A stretch of 64,000 nucleotides of DNA from Zanthoxylum bungeanum (taxonomy: Eukaryota; Streptophyta; Magnoliopsida; Sapindales; Rutaceae). The stretch covers positions 1 through 64,000 of the forward strand of contig SKCR01038874.1 of assembly GCA_019454045.1 (NCBI GenBank). The letters run 5' to 3'. The notes beneath the pieces were generated by a model. That model made no database searches. It was not told where the DNA came from and saw only the letters and a list, made by a program, of their open reading frames with translations. The number at the start of each line of letters is the position of its first letter. The stretch's first letter is position 1. Shown here one piece after another: positions 12,273 through 27,183 of the stretch. Both the position numbers and the translations under genes were made by a program.

Positions 12273-12551
12273 GGCGTACGAGTCCCTAAAAACACTTGAG
12301 AGTTTTAAAGGAGCTCTAAGGGTTGGGAGATTGTGGTCCCACCTTAGGATCCAAGAGGTGTTAGATTATGCAGCAACCTTGGAACAGACGATGAGATTTG
12401 TATTGCTAGAAAAAGATAGTCTATGGAGGTGTTACTCGGGAAAAGAAAGAACAAATGAAGGATAATCGTCTAGATAATGAAAGTTGGAGAGGGCCGAGTT
12501 CGAGGCAACAAAATTTGAGGCCTATGGCTTAGAGGAACCTCACACAAGAAA

Positions 12552-12914
12552 ATGGGACCACCAATTAAGTTCGCCCAAGTAATCGGGGGAACGATGTACA
12601 TGGCCCTCAACAGGCCATTGTCTCAGATTGCGCAAGAAATACTAGATAAGGGGATGTTGACAGAACCCTACCCATTGAGGTTCCTAATTGATAGAAAGGA
12701 CAACATGGCCTATTGCTCCCACCATAATACAAGAGGCCATGAGACTGAGGGGTGCATAGACCTACAAGAACAGGTCGATGACCTGATTAGAAATGACTAT
12801 CTTAAAGACTGCATAGATCTTGAGGCCATGAGGGTGAGGCATCGACTTGTGTTTACAATTGTGGGAGGAAGAACACTGGCGGGAGACTCAAATAGGGCCA
12901 TGAAGAATTATTGA
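12552..12914 (+). pseudogene. Tat-type gag C-terminal region with zinc-knuckle-like motif
   Basis: The 120-codon frame has YCSHHNTRGHETEGCIDL followed by QVDDLIRNDYLKD, matching the YCxFHxxxGHxTxxCxxL motif that ends the gag of plant Tat elements. It is followed by TIVGGRTLAGDSNRAMKNY, which fits the linker to protease (GGDSNRARK in relatives). The N-terminal capsid part is missing. A short frame at 12256-12465 (VLDYAATLEQTMRF) may be another gag piece. Confidence 0.7.
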
Positions 12915-13020
12915 CGAGTCAACGGCCCCAAGATAATGAGTACAGTGAGGGCCCTGAGGATACAAAAATCATGACCAGTGCTGATAATGTTCACCAATGA
13001 GGACGTTTAGGGAGTGAGTT

Positions 13021-13470
13021 ACCCTCAAATGACACACTTATTATTACGACCAATATAGGCGGCTCGGATGTGGACAAGATATTAATGGATCCTGGGAGCG
13101 TGGTGGACATTATATAGAAGGAGTTCGTGAACGGGTTGGGTGTGGAATTCACCACATTGACAAAATATGTTACCCCATTAAATTTGGGAGATCGATAGTT
13201 GCTCCGCTTGGTCGGGTGCAGCTTACAATGGCCATTGAGACAAGCCAAATACCCGGATAATAATGATAGATTTCACTGTGGTAGATTGCATGAGCAGTTA
13301 CCAGGTGATCTTAAGTAGGCTCTTTATGATGAAGTCAATGGCAGCAATGTTGAGCTACTAATTGAAGCTGAAATTCCCGACTAGTGATGGGGTTGGGATT
13401 ATTTGTGGAAGCCTGAAAATGGCAAGGATCTGCTTTGCAACGACTTTAAATGAAACTTTATGCATCACCG
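13021..13470 (+). pseudogene. Tat retrotransposon aspartic protease, degenerate
   Basis: The frame DTLIITTNIGGSDVDKILMD runs into PGSVVDII, which fits the family's LVDNGSSADIL active-site region with Asp retained and its following residue changed. Further on, a second frame gives TVVDCMSSYQVILSR and LKFPTSDGVGIICG, matching conserved downstream blocks. Several stops and a frame change mean it cannot make active protease. Confidence 0.7.
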
Positions 13471-13639
13471 AAGTTATAAGGTAGAAAAGAAAAGAAAGAG
13501 ATTAAGAGTCAACAGAAGTAGAAACCACAGACCCCTAACCCGAGAAGAGTACCTAGCGGAGGGAGAATATAGAAGAGCTAGAATCAGTGGTGCTCACTGA
13601 CTTAGGTAGATTGCTGAGGGTGGGGGTCGGGTTAGAACA

Positions 13640-15050
13640 AAGTCTGAAAGATGAGCTTGACTAACTCCGTAAGGAATATGTAGATGTATTCGCTTGGAGC
13701 TATAAGGATATACCCACATTTGATCATCGGGTCATAACTCTTCGCCTATCCATTGATTAGGCTCATAAGACAATGAAATATAAAATAAGGGCTTTTAACC
13801 AAGAACGGTATGAGGCCATTCACGCAGAGGTGGATAAATTACTACAGGCTGGGTTCATCAGAGAAGTGAAGTACCATGAGTGGGTACCCAATGTCGTCTT
13901 AGTAAAAAAGTAAAATGACAAGTGAAGAATGTGTGTGGAGTTATTCAACCTGAATAAAGCTTGCCCAAAGAATAGCTTCTCACTTCCCAAAGTCGACTAG
14001 TTGGTGGACTTAACAGCCTGTCATGGGCTCCTCAGCTTCATGGATGTGTTCTCACGTTATAATCGGATCATGATTTTCCTCGAGGACAAGAAGAAGACAG
14101 CCTTCATTACTGATCAGATGTTGTATTACTATAAGATTATACCCTTTGGGTTGAAGAATGTAGGTGCAACATACCAGAGGCTGGTGAACCGGGTATTCAA
14201 GCCTCTCATCGGTAAAAATATCTAGGTCTATGTGGATGACATAATAACGATGTCAGTGTTGCCTAGAGATCATTTGAGAGACCTTAGGGAAACGTTTGAA
14301 CTCATGAGGAACTATGAGATGAAGTTGAACCCGAAGAAGTGTGATTTTAGTGTCTCATTGGGAAAGTTCTTAGGATACATGGTTAGTACAAGAGGCATTG
14401 AAACCAACCTTAGAAGATCAAGGCAGTGTTAGATTTGGAGTCCCTAAAAACAGTTAAAGAAATTTCGAGTTTGACGGGTCGGGTCGCAACGCTTAACAGA
14501 TTCATTTCCAAAGTAACCGATAAATATCATATTTTCTTCCAGCTCAAAAAGAAAGCAAAAAATGAGATAAAATGGATTGGCAAGTGTGAGTGAGCATTCC
14601 AATGGCTCAAGAAATACTTAACTCGACCTCCACCTCTAGCTAAACTAATTTCGGGTGAGAAACTATTTATGTACTTAATAGTTTCATCGCATGCTATTAG
14701 CTCAGTACTAATAAAGGAAGTGGATAGCGTCCAGAAGCCAGTATATTATTCTAGTAAGGCATTGTTAGATGTAAAAACTAGATACACATCCCACGAGTTG
14801 ATGGCCTAATCACTAGTAACGACGGCCATAAAATTATTCCTTTACTTCTAAGCACACCCTATCAGGGTATACACTAATCACATTTTTAGGAAAATTATAC
14901 ACAGACTAGAAACCTATGGTCGTCTTGTGAAATGGTCGATAGAGCTAATTGAATATGATATTTGCTATCTTTCTCGGGTCACTATCAAGGGGCAAGCCTT
15001 AGTCATTTTTGTGGCAGAGTTCACAAGACCACAGATGTTGGTGGTTGATG
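13640..15050 (+). pseudogene. Tat retrotransposon reverse transcriptase and RNase H, degenerate
   Basis: RT blocks in order: KLLQAGFIREVKY, WVPNVVLVKK, LNKACPKNSFSLP, FMDVFSRYNRIMI, TAFITDQMLYYYKIIPFGLK, GATYQRLVNRVF and the catalytic YVDDII at about 14229. Downstream NPKKCDFSVSLGKFLGYMVS ends the RT. The RNase H part follows with KPVYYSSKALLD, TRYTSHELMA and RVYTNHIFRKI, in which YTN replaces the usual YTD, then GRLVKWSIELIEYDI. At least seven stops interrupt the frame. Confidence 0.88.
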
Positions 15051-15060
15051 GAGATGAGAA

Positions 15061-15560
15061 ATGAGAATTGTATGTGGACGGGTCAGTCAGTTTTCAAGAG
15101 TGTGGGTTGGTATTATTCTCAGCAATGGACGCGGTGAGGAGCTGAGATTTACCCTAAGATTTGCTTTTGTGGCTACCAACAATAAGCCCAAGTATGAGGC
15201 GATCTTGGCCGGGTTAAGGCTATGTGACGCGGTCGAGGTTAGAGATATTGTAGTAAATAGTGATTCGTAGTTGGCTATCCAAAAAGTGAATGAGGGATTT
15301 CAGACTAGGGATCCCAACATGATAACTTATATCATGGAGGTGAAGAAATTACTTGAAGGGATGTGGAATGTGACCTTCGAGTAAATTGATCGGGAGTATA
15401 ATAAATAAGCAGATTCATTGTCACAATTGGCACCCTCGATCAAATCCATGATACCACGAGATATTCCCCTGTAATTCCTCGAGCCGAAGAGTGTGAGTGA
15501 AGATATGATGGAAGTGGAAGTAAAAGTCAAGCCATCTTGGATGGACTCGATCAAGATATT
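15061..15560 (+). pseudogene. Second (archaeal-type) RNase H domain of a Tat element
   Basis: The segment starts LYVDGSVSFQ in one frame and continues in another as VGIILSNGRGEELRFTLR, ATNNKPKYEAILAGLRL and VVNSDSxLAIQKVNEGFQTRD, then ADSLSQLAPS. Relatives read ATNNEAEYEALLAGLRLA and SDSQLVVNQV. An extra RNase H between the first RNase H and integrase is diagnostic of the Tat group. Stops at the SDS motif and later break it. Confidence 0.8.
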
Positions 15561-15629
15561 CCTGGAATCTGGAGAGTTGTTTGGGGACTGGATATAAGCT
15601 AGAAATGTGAAGTATCTAAATGTCCATTT

Positions 15630-16760
15630 TTACCCCATGGACAAATTTTTGTAATTGAGAGGATGTCGTATCTGAGGTGTCTTGGGTCTGAGGACGTTAA
15701 TTATGTCATAAGGGAGATCCATGAAGACATTTACGAGAGTCACGGGGGAGGAATATCCATCGTGTATAAGGTGCTCAGACAATGATACTATTGGCCCACA
15801 ATGCATCAAAATGGACTGGATGTGACTCTTGCCTATGATGGATGTCAAAGGAATGCAAACATGCATAGGCATCCACCCGGGTAGTTGATAAATTTGTCTA
15901 GCCCTAGGCCATTTGTCCAATGGGGATTGGATCTCATGGTCCACTGTTTATAGAAAATGGACAAGTAAAATATGCTATTGTAGCCATTGATTACTTCACA
16001 AATGGGTGGAGGCTGAGCTGTTGCCACCATCACAGAGAAGAATGCCACCGGTTTTGTGAGGTAAAATATTATATGTTGGTTCCCCTGGGCTATTATAACA
16101 GATAATGGGAAGCAATTTGATAGTACGAGCTTTGAGAAACTCTCTGAAGGCCTTCATATTGCCCTAAGATTTGCATCACCTGCTAACCCCAAGTCCAATG
16201 GGCAAGTTGAGGTAGCCAACAAGATTTTAAAGAACAATTTGCAGGTGCGGCTCGGGTCATGCTAAGGTTTATGGTTTGAAGATTTGCCGGAGGTCCCATG
16301 GGCATAACATAGAATGTACAAAGATTCCACAGAAGAGACCCCGTATTCACTGACTTATGGGTACGAGAAGATGATCATTATAGAGATCGGGATGGTGGCC
16401 CATTACGTCCAATATTTTGAGGAAAAGTTGAATGAAGACCTTGTCATACATCATTTGGACTTGGTGGAAGAACAACGAGAGAGGTCGCGCTCTAGGTAGC
16501 AGCCTACTTGTAGAGGATGGCCCATTTCTAAAATAAGAGAGTTCAGGTAAAAATATTTCATCTCGGGGACTTAGTCTTAAAACACATTGAATATAAAGAA
16601 GCCAGAAGAATGCATTTTTGGGGCAAAATGGAAAGGACTCTACCGAGTGACCGAGGTCATCAGGCCTGGTGCATATTCTTCGGAGTAGCTGGATGACACA
16701 AGGCTAAATAAGCCATGGAATACAAAGATGCTGAAGAAATATTATCAATAGAGCCTCTCT
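15630..16760 (+). pseudogene. Tat retrotransposon integrase and C-terminal region, degenerate
   Basis: The zinc-binding region reads IHEDIYESHGGG, YYWPTMHQNGL and DGCQRNANMH. The core shows WGLDLMVH, then in another frame AIDYFTNGWR, ITDNGKQFDSTSFEKLS and NPKSNGQVEVANKILKNN, so Asp and Glu positions of the DDE triad are recognisable. The end fits a Gypsy C-terminus (HLGDLVLKHIEY, then WKGLYRVTEVIRPGAYS across a frame change). Multiple frame changes and stops inactivate it. Confidence 0.85.
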
Positions 16761-16912
16761 AGAAACTCCATAAGATAGGCGGTAGATCCCTGAAATACAA
16801 GTAAAACTTTCATATTTTAAATAAATTGCTCTTACCTTTATATACTTGATGTTTATTTAAATGGGAAAGACTTGCTAGTTATTTTTGGGAAGTACTTATT
16901 CTGATCACAAAA

Positions 16913-18960
<2,048 letters not shown>

Positions 18961-20059
18961 TTTGGCCACAGTTTTTAGCAAAGTGCCCGATAATGTCAGT
19001 TCAAGTCGGCCATATATAAATTAAGCAGATCGGGCTTGATAAATTTTTACCTTCAGTAAGATGGGCCTTGTTACAAATAAATTTGCATAAGTACCTACTA
19101 ATTCTGACTCGGGTCGACCACAAGTATGGGATGAGGCCTCAAGGGTTTTATAATGATTTTCTATTGGACGAGTCATTTTTCCCTCATGGTATTGAGGTTG
19201 TCAGATTATAGTGTGGAAGTGGTCGGGTAGACAAAGTGGTCACTTTGATTAGGTTATTATTAAAACCCTTCTATGGTTGGGATGGTTTTGAGATACTGGA
19301 CCCATTGATTGGTTTGGGTCGTTAAGTATGGGAAGACTTAAAAATTTGACTAAGTATTGAAAGACGCCTCAAGGCATCGAGCTAAGATAATTAGCCTCAT
19401 CAGGGCATCACATCTGTTGCATTGGTCGGACGGACTACTTATCGTGTCAGGACAATTGTCTGAAGTGGATCGGTTGATTGATGTGCTAATGCATCACTCT
19501 TTGGTATGGAGGAATGATCCTCATTGGATTAGTTTATGAAGTTAATTCAGTTATATTACCGAGTTATTATTAAGCTTGTCACTACAAGTCTGGAAATTTT
19601 CCCAAGTACTGGGATATTGACGGTGTTAGATCGTGTCTTTGATTGGTGTGTGTATTAGAATAAGCAAAGTAAAGCAAGTACAAGATAAGAAATGCAGAAA
19701 AGTAAAAGTTTATTGATCAATTGTAAGGTCAATTATATCATTTTTGTCCCCCATCGGGATTCTCCACGGAGGGGGTGTTAATTATATGATTTGAAGGGTC
19801 AGGAATGTCTTCGGCCATAACAAGGCAGTTGTAGCAGCAGTAGTGGTGGAGGCACTAGGGTTAGGGACTGAAGAAGTTGTAGCAGTAGCAACAGAAGTAG
19901 AAGGGGCATGAACCTCATCAACAGAAGGAGTCAGAGTGGCCAGGGGGCTGGGTTAGGAACTAACTCAAACTCCTCGAGGGATTTCACTTTTTAGGCCTCC
20001 TCAAAATCTTTTCTCCCTTCAAAATCATTAGGACCCGATAGAGCACTCTCAGGTCCAGG
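18961..20059. other. Retroelement-derived spacer, no intact gene
   Basis: This stretch belongs to the 3' region of the Tat element. Short open frames occur but none resembles a known domain. The last part (about 19830-20059) reads on the minus strand as a low-complexity leucine-rich tail following the antisense ORF. Confidence 0.45.
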
Positions 20060-22050
20060 TCTGGATAAGTATCAGCAATAAGACCAAATGACTACTTCAG
20101 CCCTTCAATAAGAGTGTCGATCATCTTTGCCTCAGTACGGACGACGATATGGGCTTGTAAGTCGGATAGCTCAGTTTTGGTATTGGCCAACTCGGTCTTG
20201 GTATTGTTGTGCTCCACCTCGGCCAACGCTGTCATAGCTTGTAGCAGTTTCAGCTTTGAAGCCCGAGTAGTAGCCTCGACTCAGACATCGTCCCTTTCTC
20301 ATTTACTGATTTTGATGGCCCGACGGAGTGATTCGGTTTTGGCCTGGGCATCAGCCAATTTCTTATTCAGCTCTTGCTCATTTCAAGTCAGTTCACATTT
20401 GAGCCTTTGGGCTTGACCACCTCTGTAACCATGCTAGTGAACAGGTCCATGTTTGCGGCCGACAGATAGCCATCTACACAAGGCAAATGTTTGATCGGTT
20501 CAAGAAGTTGAGTAATAAACAAAAGAAAATGGGTTAGGGGTCATTACATTCTGCTGGAGGCGACCTACTTTTTTAATGACATCCTCTGGCGAAATGTTCT
20601 CATAGGTGATGGCATTATCCAGATTCATTTATTGGGACATGTAGTTGAAGGTCGGGATGAGGTGGCCCATATTTTCCCTCATGTTCTCGGGGAGATCTTC
20701 CATCCCCAAAGTATTAGGTGAAGTTTTTTGTGAGGCAAAGGCCATCGAGGTCTTCCAGTGGGATTTCTCGGTCTGTTTTTTTTGGAGAAGCTTCCTCCAA
20801 AATCAGCTTGGATGCCTCGCCCCCGACTTATGCGAGTGCCATTTTTGCTGCTTTGGGGGTGGTGGTGGAGTATTAATGATTTGAGTTGGTGTTGGTGTTT
20901 GCTGAATTTGTTGGGGTGGAATTGGAATGGTGAGTCTTGATCGGGTATCACTTGGCCCACCTCGGGTTTTGCGTTTTATCGGCCTTGCAACACAGAATGG
21001 GTTGACCCTCTTCTCAGACATTATTGCATCAGAAAGAAATGCAAAGTTAGAAGCAATAATGTATGATCGGGTGAGATAAAGAGAGAAAATAGAAAAAAAC
21101 AAAACAAAGATTGTCAGTCAGTTAATAACTACCGGGCTGTTTGCCTTCTGGTAGAGAGGTGCTCGACATGAGACTTGTATAAGTAAATAAGGAGCTATTA
21201 ACTATATCGCGGTAATGGCCCACATATCGGGTTGCCACTTATATCTTTGCTCGAACTTGATGTCGAACCTTTGGCGGGTCACCCCAACAAGCTACAAAGG
21301 TTGCAAGCTTGTTAGTAAACTAAGGTTGTATAATTCTAATTATAGAAATATGAGAAGATCAGGGTATACCTTCTGTTCTAAACACATTTGGGACAATGAT
21401 CTTCTCATCATCATATAGTTGCTCATGTCCCCACATGCCCCGACCTAAAACCATTTGCCTTGAATGTTTTTGTTAGTGGCATAGAGGTTGGTGATCATGT
21501 GTTTTCCCTTGGCATATATGGACAAGTAATACCAACTATTGTGCTCTTTAGGGTTGGCATTCAATCGGTAGAGCCTCTTCAACTATTGAACCGACGACCC
21601 GCCCATGCCGGCTCGTCTCCAGATTATATAGAGCCTGACAAACACTCTCCACTTGTTTAAGTTCAGTTGGCAATGGGCCAGATTTATAGCGGTCAACATC
21701 TTGGCGAAGTATACTTAAATGGGCATCCGCAGACCCATGTCAAAGAAAGTAGATCACATTGCAACCTGACCACCATTTGGTCCGCTTGTTCGGTCACCAT
21801 GCATGGGTTCGTACAATCCAATCCCCTCAGGGATGTTGAATCTCTCCTTCAGCTGGTCCAGCTTAGCCCGGGTCATTGAAGAGGGCATATCCATTTCTAA
21901 GAATTCGAAGTCCATAGGTGGAAGCGTTGGGTCGAGGCATGACTCTCTTATTTTAAAAGATTGGTTTTCCTTGTCTGAAGAAGTTGGATTGGTGTCGAGG
22001 TCAGTGAGCGTTGTTGGTCCCGAGTTTTGAAAGTTGATCAGATCAGAAGG
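20060..22050 (-). pseudogene. Antisense ORF (aORF) of the Tat-type element, degenerate
   Basis: Read on the minus strand, opposite to gag-pol. The N-terminal part gives LDPTLPPMDFEFLEMDMPSS, AKLDQLKERFNIPEGIGLYE, INLAHCQLNLNKWRVFV, LYRLNANPKEHNSWYYLSIY and GKHMITNLYATNKNIQGKWF. After 21102 it continues with MSEKRVNPFCVARPIKRKTR, a proline-rich stretch, and a C-terminal coiled coil (LADAQAKTESLRRAIK, ALAEVEHNNTKTELANTK, TELSDLQAHIVVRTE). Antisense ORFs with such a WKxxFFxV-type domain plus coiled coil are known downstream of integrase in Tat-group elements such as Grande. At least ten stops interrupt it. Its function is not established. Confidence 0.65.
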
Positions 22051-22170
22051 ACATGCAACAGATACCTCATGTGGGATGATAGCAAGATGAGTCGAGGATG
22101 AATGTCACGTCCATGTTTCCCAGCAGGCGACTGATAAAAGATAGCGTAGCCATCTCATTGAGCCTTATGA

Positions 22171-24258
22171 TATGAACTTACATACGTGTGATAATTTTTA
22201 CTGATTTGAACTTAATCTAAACGTAAAATCATACCTATATGATTTATTCTAGCTTACTTATAACCAGCGTGTTCAGATATCATGGATTTCCTTCAACATA
22301 TATCACGTGATTACTCATGACTCATATTTATCTAGCCTTTCGAGACTTGTACATGCTTCATACATGCATATATTATACATAGTTTGCTTACTATATATTA
22401 ATTCTAACCTGAATTATACTTAATTGTGTCTATTATCAAATTATATATTTAAAATATAATTGCCATATTCATAAATCAATAAACATAGCCTTCAACATAA
22501 ATCACCAAAACTTAAATTGCATCATTATTAGATTTTAGTCATTTAAACTATTACATGTATTCTATGTGAGAGCCCTATCATTTTCCCCTAATGATTGTAG
22601 AAACAATTGTCCATCGTCCTTCATATGCATGAGTGATATTCTTGCAAGACTAACACTTGAAATAATGAGTCGCGTGAAAAACTAAGTAACTAAATATTAA
22701 AATATAATGTAAATAAACCTGAATGAATACACACATACACAAACACACTTGTGTAAATGACAGATTTTTACATCAAACCTAGATTCTGAATTCTATGCCA
22801 CAAAATATTGGTGACTGTATTATGGTTCAAAACCTGAAATGTAACTGAAAACTGAAATATAATGATGCATAACTAATAACTATGAATAATATGTTGTGAT
22901 TCCAAAATCATAACTTAAATATCGTTATCGAAGATGAAGACTATAAACATGAATTGTGGGTATGTTTGAATATTACGTTATGAACTAAAAATATGTTTAT
23001 GAAAACTTATTTTTGAAACAAAATCTGTAATCATGGAAATCATAAAACATTATCCGTAAAAGTTGATTTTAAACTTGAAAATGAAATCTAAATTGAGAAA
23101 ACATAAATATTAACTTGAAATCACATGCCTAAGTAAGAAAACATAAAAGTGATATGAATATTGTACACATATATATGAAAAACTGTACTTCATAAAACCC
23201 ATAATCATGAATCAAAAACTCATATGCAGCGACCGAGATTGAGACGTCTCATATGCATTACCATATATACAGAGATTAGGCGGTTGCCCCTACGTACGTT
23301 TGCACATGTTTTAAAACATGAAAATCCACACCGGTATCATAACCTGGGGCGTGAAGCCTACTTAGTAGGACATGTCACTGCATAAATAGGGGAAACTGAA
23401 TACTGAACATACTGAGCCTATGGGGTGAGCAGTGCCCCACAAGGCAACGTGAGCGATCTCGAGCTCGCTAAACATGAGGGGATGACTTAATACTGATGGT
23501 TTGAAAATATTTTCTTTTCTTATCATATAAATCATTTTCTGAAAAAGAAAAACTTATTTTGTTATGCTAGGAAAAACATATACTAAGAACACATTTACTT
23601 AAAAATGTAACCATGTCATGCTACTTAGAAACACATTTAATGAAAACATGTAAATATGATACATGAACAGAAAACATGAACTGTAAACTTAAAAGTAAAA
23701 ACTTAAATTACATACGTGAGCATGAAAACATAATCATGAAAACTATAATGTAGTTTGACATCAAGGCATAATCTGAAAAATAGGTACCTGACTTGAAATC
23801 TAAAATATATGTAAGAACTGTTACATGCAAACATAAACTTAAATTTGTAAGTGAGTATATGAATTATTATCGTGAGAGACGTGACATGATATGAACAAGA
23901 AATCATGACCTATGGCTATATCATATATTGCAAGCATAAAAATATGACATGGATAGAATATAGGACATGAAATTCAAAATGGAAGCATAATGCAAATGCA
24001 TGACATGGTTGTTTAAATTAAACTACTTTACTGAAGCTGCAATTCAAGCTCACGACATGGCATGCTTAAGAAATGTTAAAGAAATGTTAATAATATGATT
24101 CTTACAATATATACAAGTGTGTGTGTGTATATCCATATCAAGAAAAATTTATACATATTTTTTTTCAAACCAATGTAGGAGCGAAGCGTGGTTTACTGTT
24201 ATGCCTATGACGTCGGCGACCACAATACTGTTAGGCTCGCAACCTGTAAAGAGTATGG
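22171..24258. other. AT-rich region without a recognisable gene
   Basis: No ORF above about 70 codons resembles a protein on either strand. Less AT-rich stretches at 23220-23500 and 24175-24258 look like LTR material of an unknown element, but no TG/CA borders, primer site or repeated partner could be found in the window. Confidence 0.5.
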
Positions 24259-26674
24259 AAATCTAAAGGCTTCCACCAATTTCTCCACCATTTGCTCCAC
24301 CAAACATGGCACCAAATTCTCCACCATCTCCACCAAACATGCAAGCATGTTTGGTGGAAGTTTGACAATTTTCATTTTTTCATTTTATTATTATTTTTTT
24401 ATTTTGAAAATGACTTAAATAATTACACATAACACACTTCCGAATATTTTATCAATATCGGTCATGGAAACTTCAGAATTCGAAATTATTATGAACTTCA
24501 AAGTTGTAGATCTTTGAGTCTTCTTTAATCTGGAACTTGAATCACCTCAATCCGATATCGGCGTAAAACGTTATGGCCAAAATACGACAATTGCACAAAG
24601 TTGGAATTTCTTAAATTGTACTTCGTTAAAACGCCATTTCAAGTTTCCAATCTCCAAAATCAAAATGTCAAGTTCAGTTTTTGCCCTTATTTGTTCCACA
24701 TTTCATCCTAAATGATTTCATCGAGTCCCATTTTATTTTATCTACAAAATAAACTAAAACACATCAAAACGTTCATCAAACCCGAGAAACTAAACAAAAT
24801 ATTAGGTAAAAGGGGCGGTAAATATTGATATATTTTCCGCTCATCACACCCCCAAACATAATATTTTGCTAGTCCTTGAACAAAACAACAAAATAAAATA
24901 CAATAAAAAATTAAAATTAAACTAAGCCACTTTCGTAGGGATCACAGTTGCATTTGGCGTATGCAACAAACTTTTAAACTCTTAGGTGTCCATAGTGGAC
25001 GAGTTGTAGTCTCGTGAGGGCTACAATGACGATACCCACAAACGTCAATCTAATGAACACAAAAGTAAAAAGACAAGAGAAAAGAGAATAAAAAAGTTAG
25101 TGACTAAACAAGTGAAACTTCTTATCCAAGTTAGTAATGGTTTTCTTTCTTTCTAAATTACCAAATAAGTAAATTCTCCGATTATTTTTACCATTTTTCA
25201 TATACACAACCAACAAAGTATTAATCAAATCATTGTGCCCACAATATTCATAAGTGTAGTTGAAAATAGAGTAATATTTTTATCCGAAAGTTATATAAGA
25301 ATTCACACCTTTTTAGCAATGTTTTTTTTTTTTTTTTTTTTTTGCATAAAATAAGGAAAGCAACATCTTCAATCCATGTAACGAGCTTTGGGCCAGTGAC
25401 TCCCAAACCAGTTGGTTTTAGGGCACTAGGTGTTAAAACACCCCTACAGACTTAATTACTCGGATTTCAGATGTTTCTTTTTTTATTTTTATAACATCTT
25501 TGACCCATTTAGCGAGCTTTGGGCTAGTGACTCCCAAGCCAGTTGGCTGTAGGGCACTAGGTGTTAAAACACCCCTACGGACTTAAAGACTTGGATCTCA
25601 GACGTTTTTTTTTATACATATTTTTTTTCTTTTTTTTTATTCCATTGCTTTTTAGATGCTTCCTCCAATCTAGAGCACTGAATATTACAAACTTTTCAAA
25701 TACATCTCATGGCTGTATGTTACCATGCATGTTGATAATACCCGTCAATTGAACATATGAAGATCCAATTTAGTCAGTATTATGGAGAATTCACAAATTA
25801 GATAATTCAAAAGGAAATAAACAAAAATTAACTTGTTACGAAATAGGTTGAGATACGTCTTAGGAGTGAAAATTTATTACATAGCTATCTCACACCAATT
25901 TCACATGATTAATCAAATTAAAAACACAAAAACAAAATATTTTTTTAATTTTTATAAAAAAAAATTTATTTTTTTTTGAATTTTTGACTAAAAAAAACAA
26001 CATAATAAAAATTTAAATAAATATACAAGACACTTTCCTTTAGGTTTTCATGGAGGAATTCCTCCAAAAAAAGCATGAAAATTTACAAAGTTTAGCTTGG
26101 TATTTATAGGCAAATCTAAAGGCTTCCATCAATTTTTCCACCAATTGCTCCACCAAACATGACACCAAATCCTCCACCAAACATACGAAGTTTGACAAAT
26201 TTCATTTTCATTTTTTTTTATTATTTTTTATTTTGAAAATGACTTAAATAATTACACATAACACACTTCCAAATGTTTTATCAATTTCGGTCATGGAAAC
26301 TTTAGAATTCGAAATTGTTATGAACTTTAAAATTGTAGATCTTTGAGTCTTATTTAATCTGGAACTTGAATCACCTCAATCCGATTTGGAGCAAAAAGTT
26401 ATGGCCAAAATATGACAATTGCACAAAGCTGGAATTTATGAAATTGTACTTCGTTAGAACGCCATTTCAAGTTTTCAATCTCCAAAATCAAAATGTCAAG
26501 TCCGGTTTTTGCCCTTATTTGTTCCACATTTCGTCCTAAATGATTCCATTGAGTCCTAATTTTATTTTATCTGCAAAATAAACTAAAACACATCAAAACG
26601 TTCATCTAACCCGAGAAACTAACCAAAATATTAGGTAAAAGGGCGGTAAATATTGATATATTTTCCGCTCATTA
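24259..26674 (-). mobile_element. Athila-type element, copy I, internally deleted to about 2.4 kb
   Basis: A U3-side LTR fragment (24259-24846) ends CCGCTCATCA and is followed at once by CACCCCCAAACATAATATTT, which on the minus strand is the purine tract GTTTGGGGGTG before TGATGAGCGG. The adjoining internal segment 24847-26024 matches 46682-47800 of the complete copy, including the tandem repeat pair. At 26025-26674 a second U3-side LTR fragment follows. So everything between the start of the 5' LTR and the last 1.2 kb of the internal region is gone. It has no coding capacity. Confidence 0.75.
25371..25612. repeat. Two-unit tandem repeat in the Athila 3' non-coding region (copy I)
   Basis: Units of about 131 bp contain CGAGCTTTGGGC, AGTGACTCCCAA, GGGCACTAGGTGTTAAAACA and CCCCTAC. 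The same pair recurs in copies II (28930-29165) and III (47230-47465). Confidence 0.8.
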
Positions 26675-27183
26675 ATGCTCATGAACACAATTACACACAT
26701 AGACTTAACCAATCAAAGAAAATCACAGACCCTCAATAAGCCCCAAATTCGGCCAAGAGAAATCCCACTTGACAAACCATGAGTTTTCAATCAAATATTT
26801 TTTTCCATTCATGTTCAATCATCATCAAAAGCATCAATAATTACTTAATAATACCTTATCTAATCAAATGGGTCAACTTAAGCTTGACTTTATACTAAGT
26901 TCGAAATGGAGTTATGGATTTAAGCATGAAACTTTGAAATATAAGAAAGATTAGGAAATAAAACTTACATGGTGGGTGCTTGCTTGAGAGAAAAAGTTAC
27001 CCTTCTTCGTGTTGGCATGAGTAATATCTTCTTCATCTTCTTTTCATTGTTGAAGAAAACGTGAAAGAAAGAATGAGATCCAAGAGAAAGATGAATAGTA
27101 AGCTGTTTATATCGTGGGGGCTGATATTTTGTAAATAAAATACAATTTTTAATTGAACACATGTCAAATGTTTTTAGACAAAT
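26675..27183. other. No gene seen
   Basis: AT-rich sequence between two retroelement copies. Short open frames have no recognisable similarity. It may be the flank into which the copies inserted. Confidence 0.4.

Noticed and set aside
20803..21102. Minus-strand frame MSEKRVNPFC... as a separate host gene
   Set aside because: It is one open stretch of the longer degenerate antisense ORF of the Tat-type element, with matching sequence on both sides in other frames.
21541..21620. tRNA-like stretch (GGTTGGCATTCAATCGG)
   Set aside because: It cannot fold into a cloverleaf and the minus strand codes for the antisense ORF (LYRLNANPKEHNSWYYLS).
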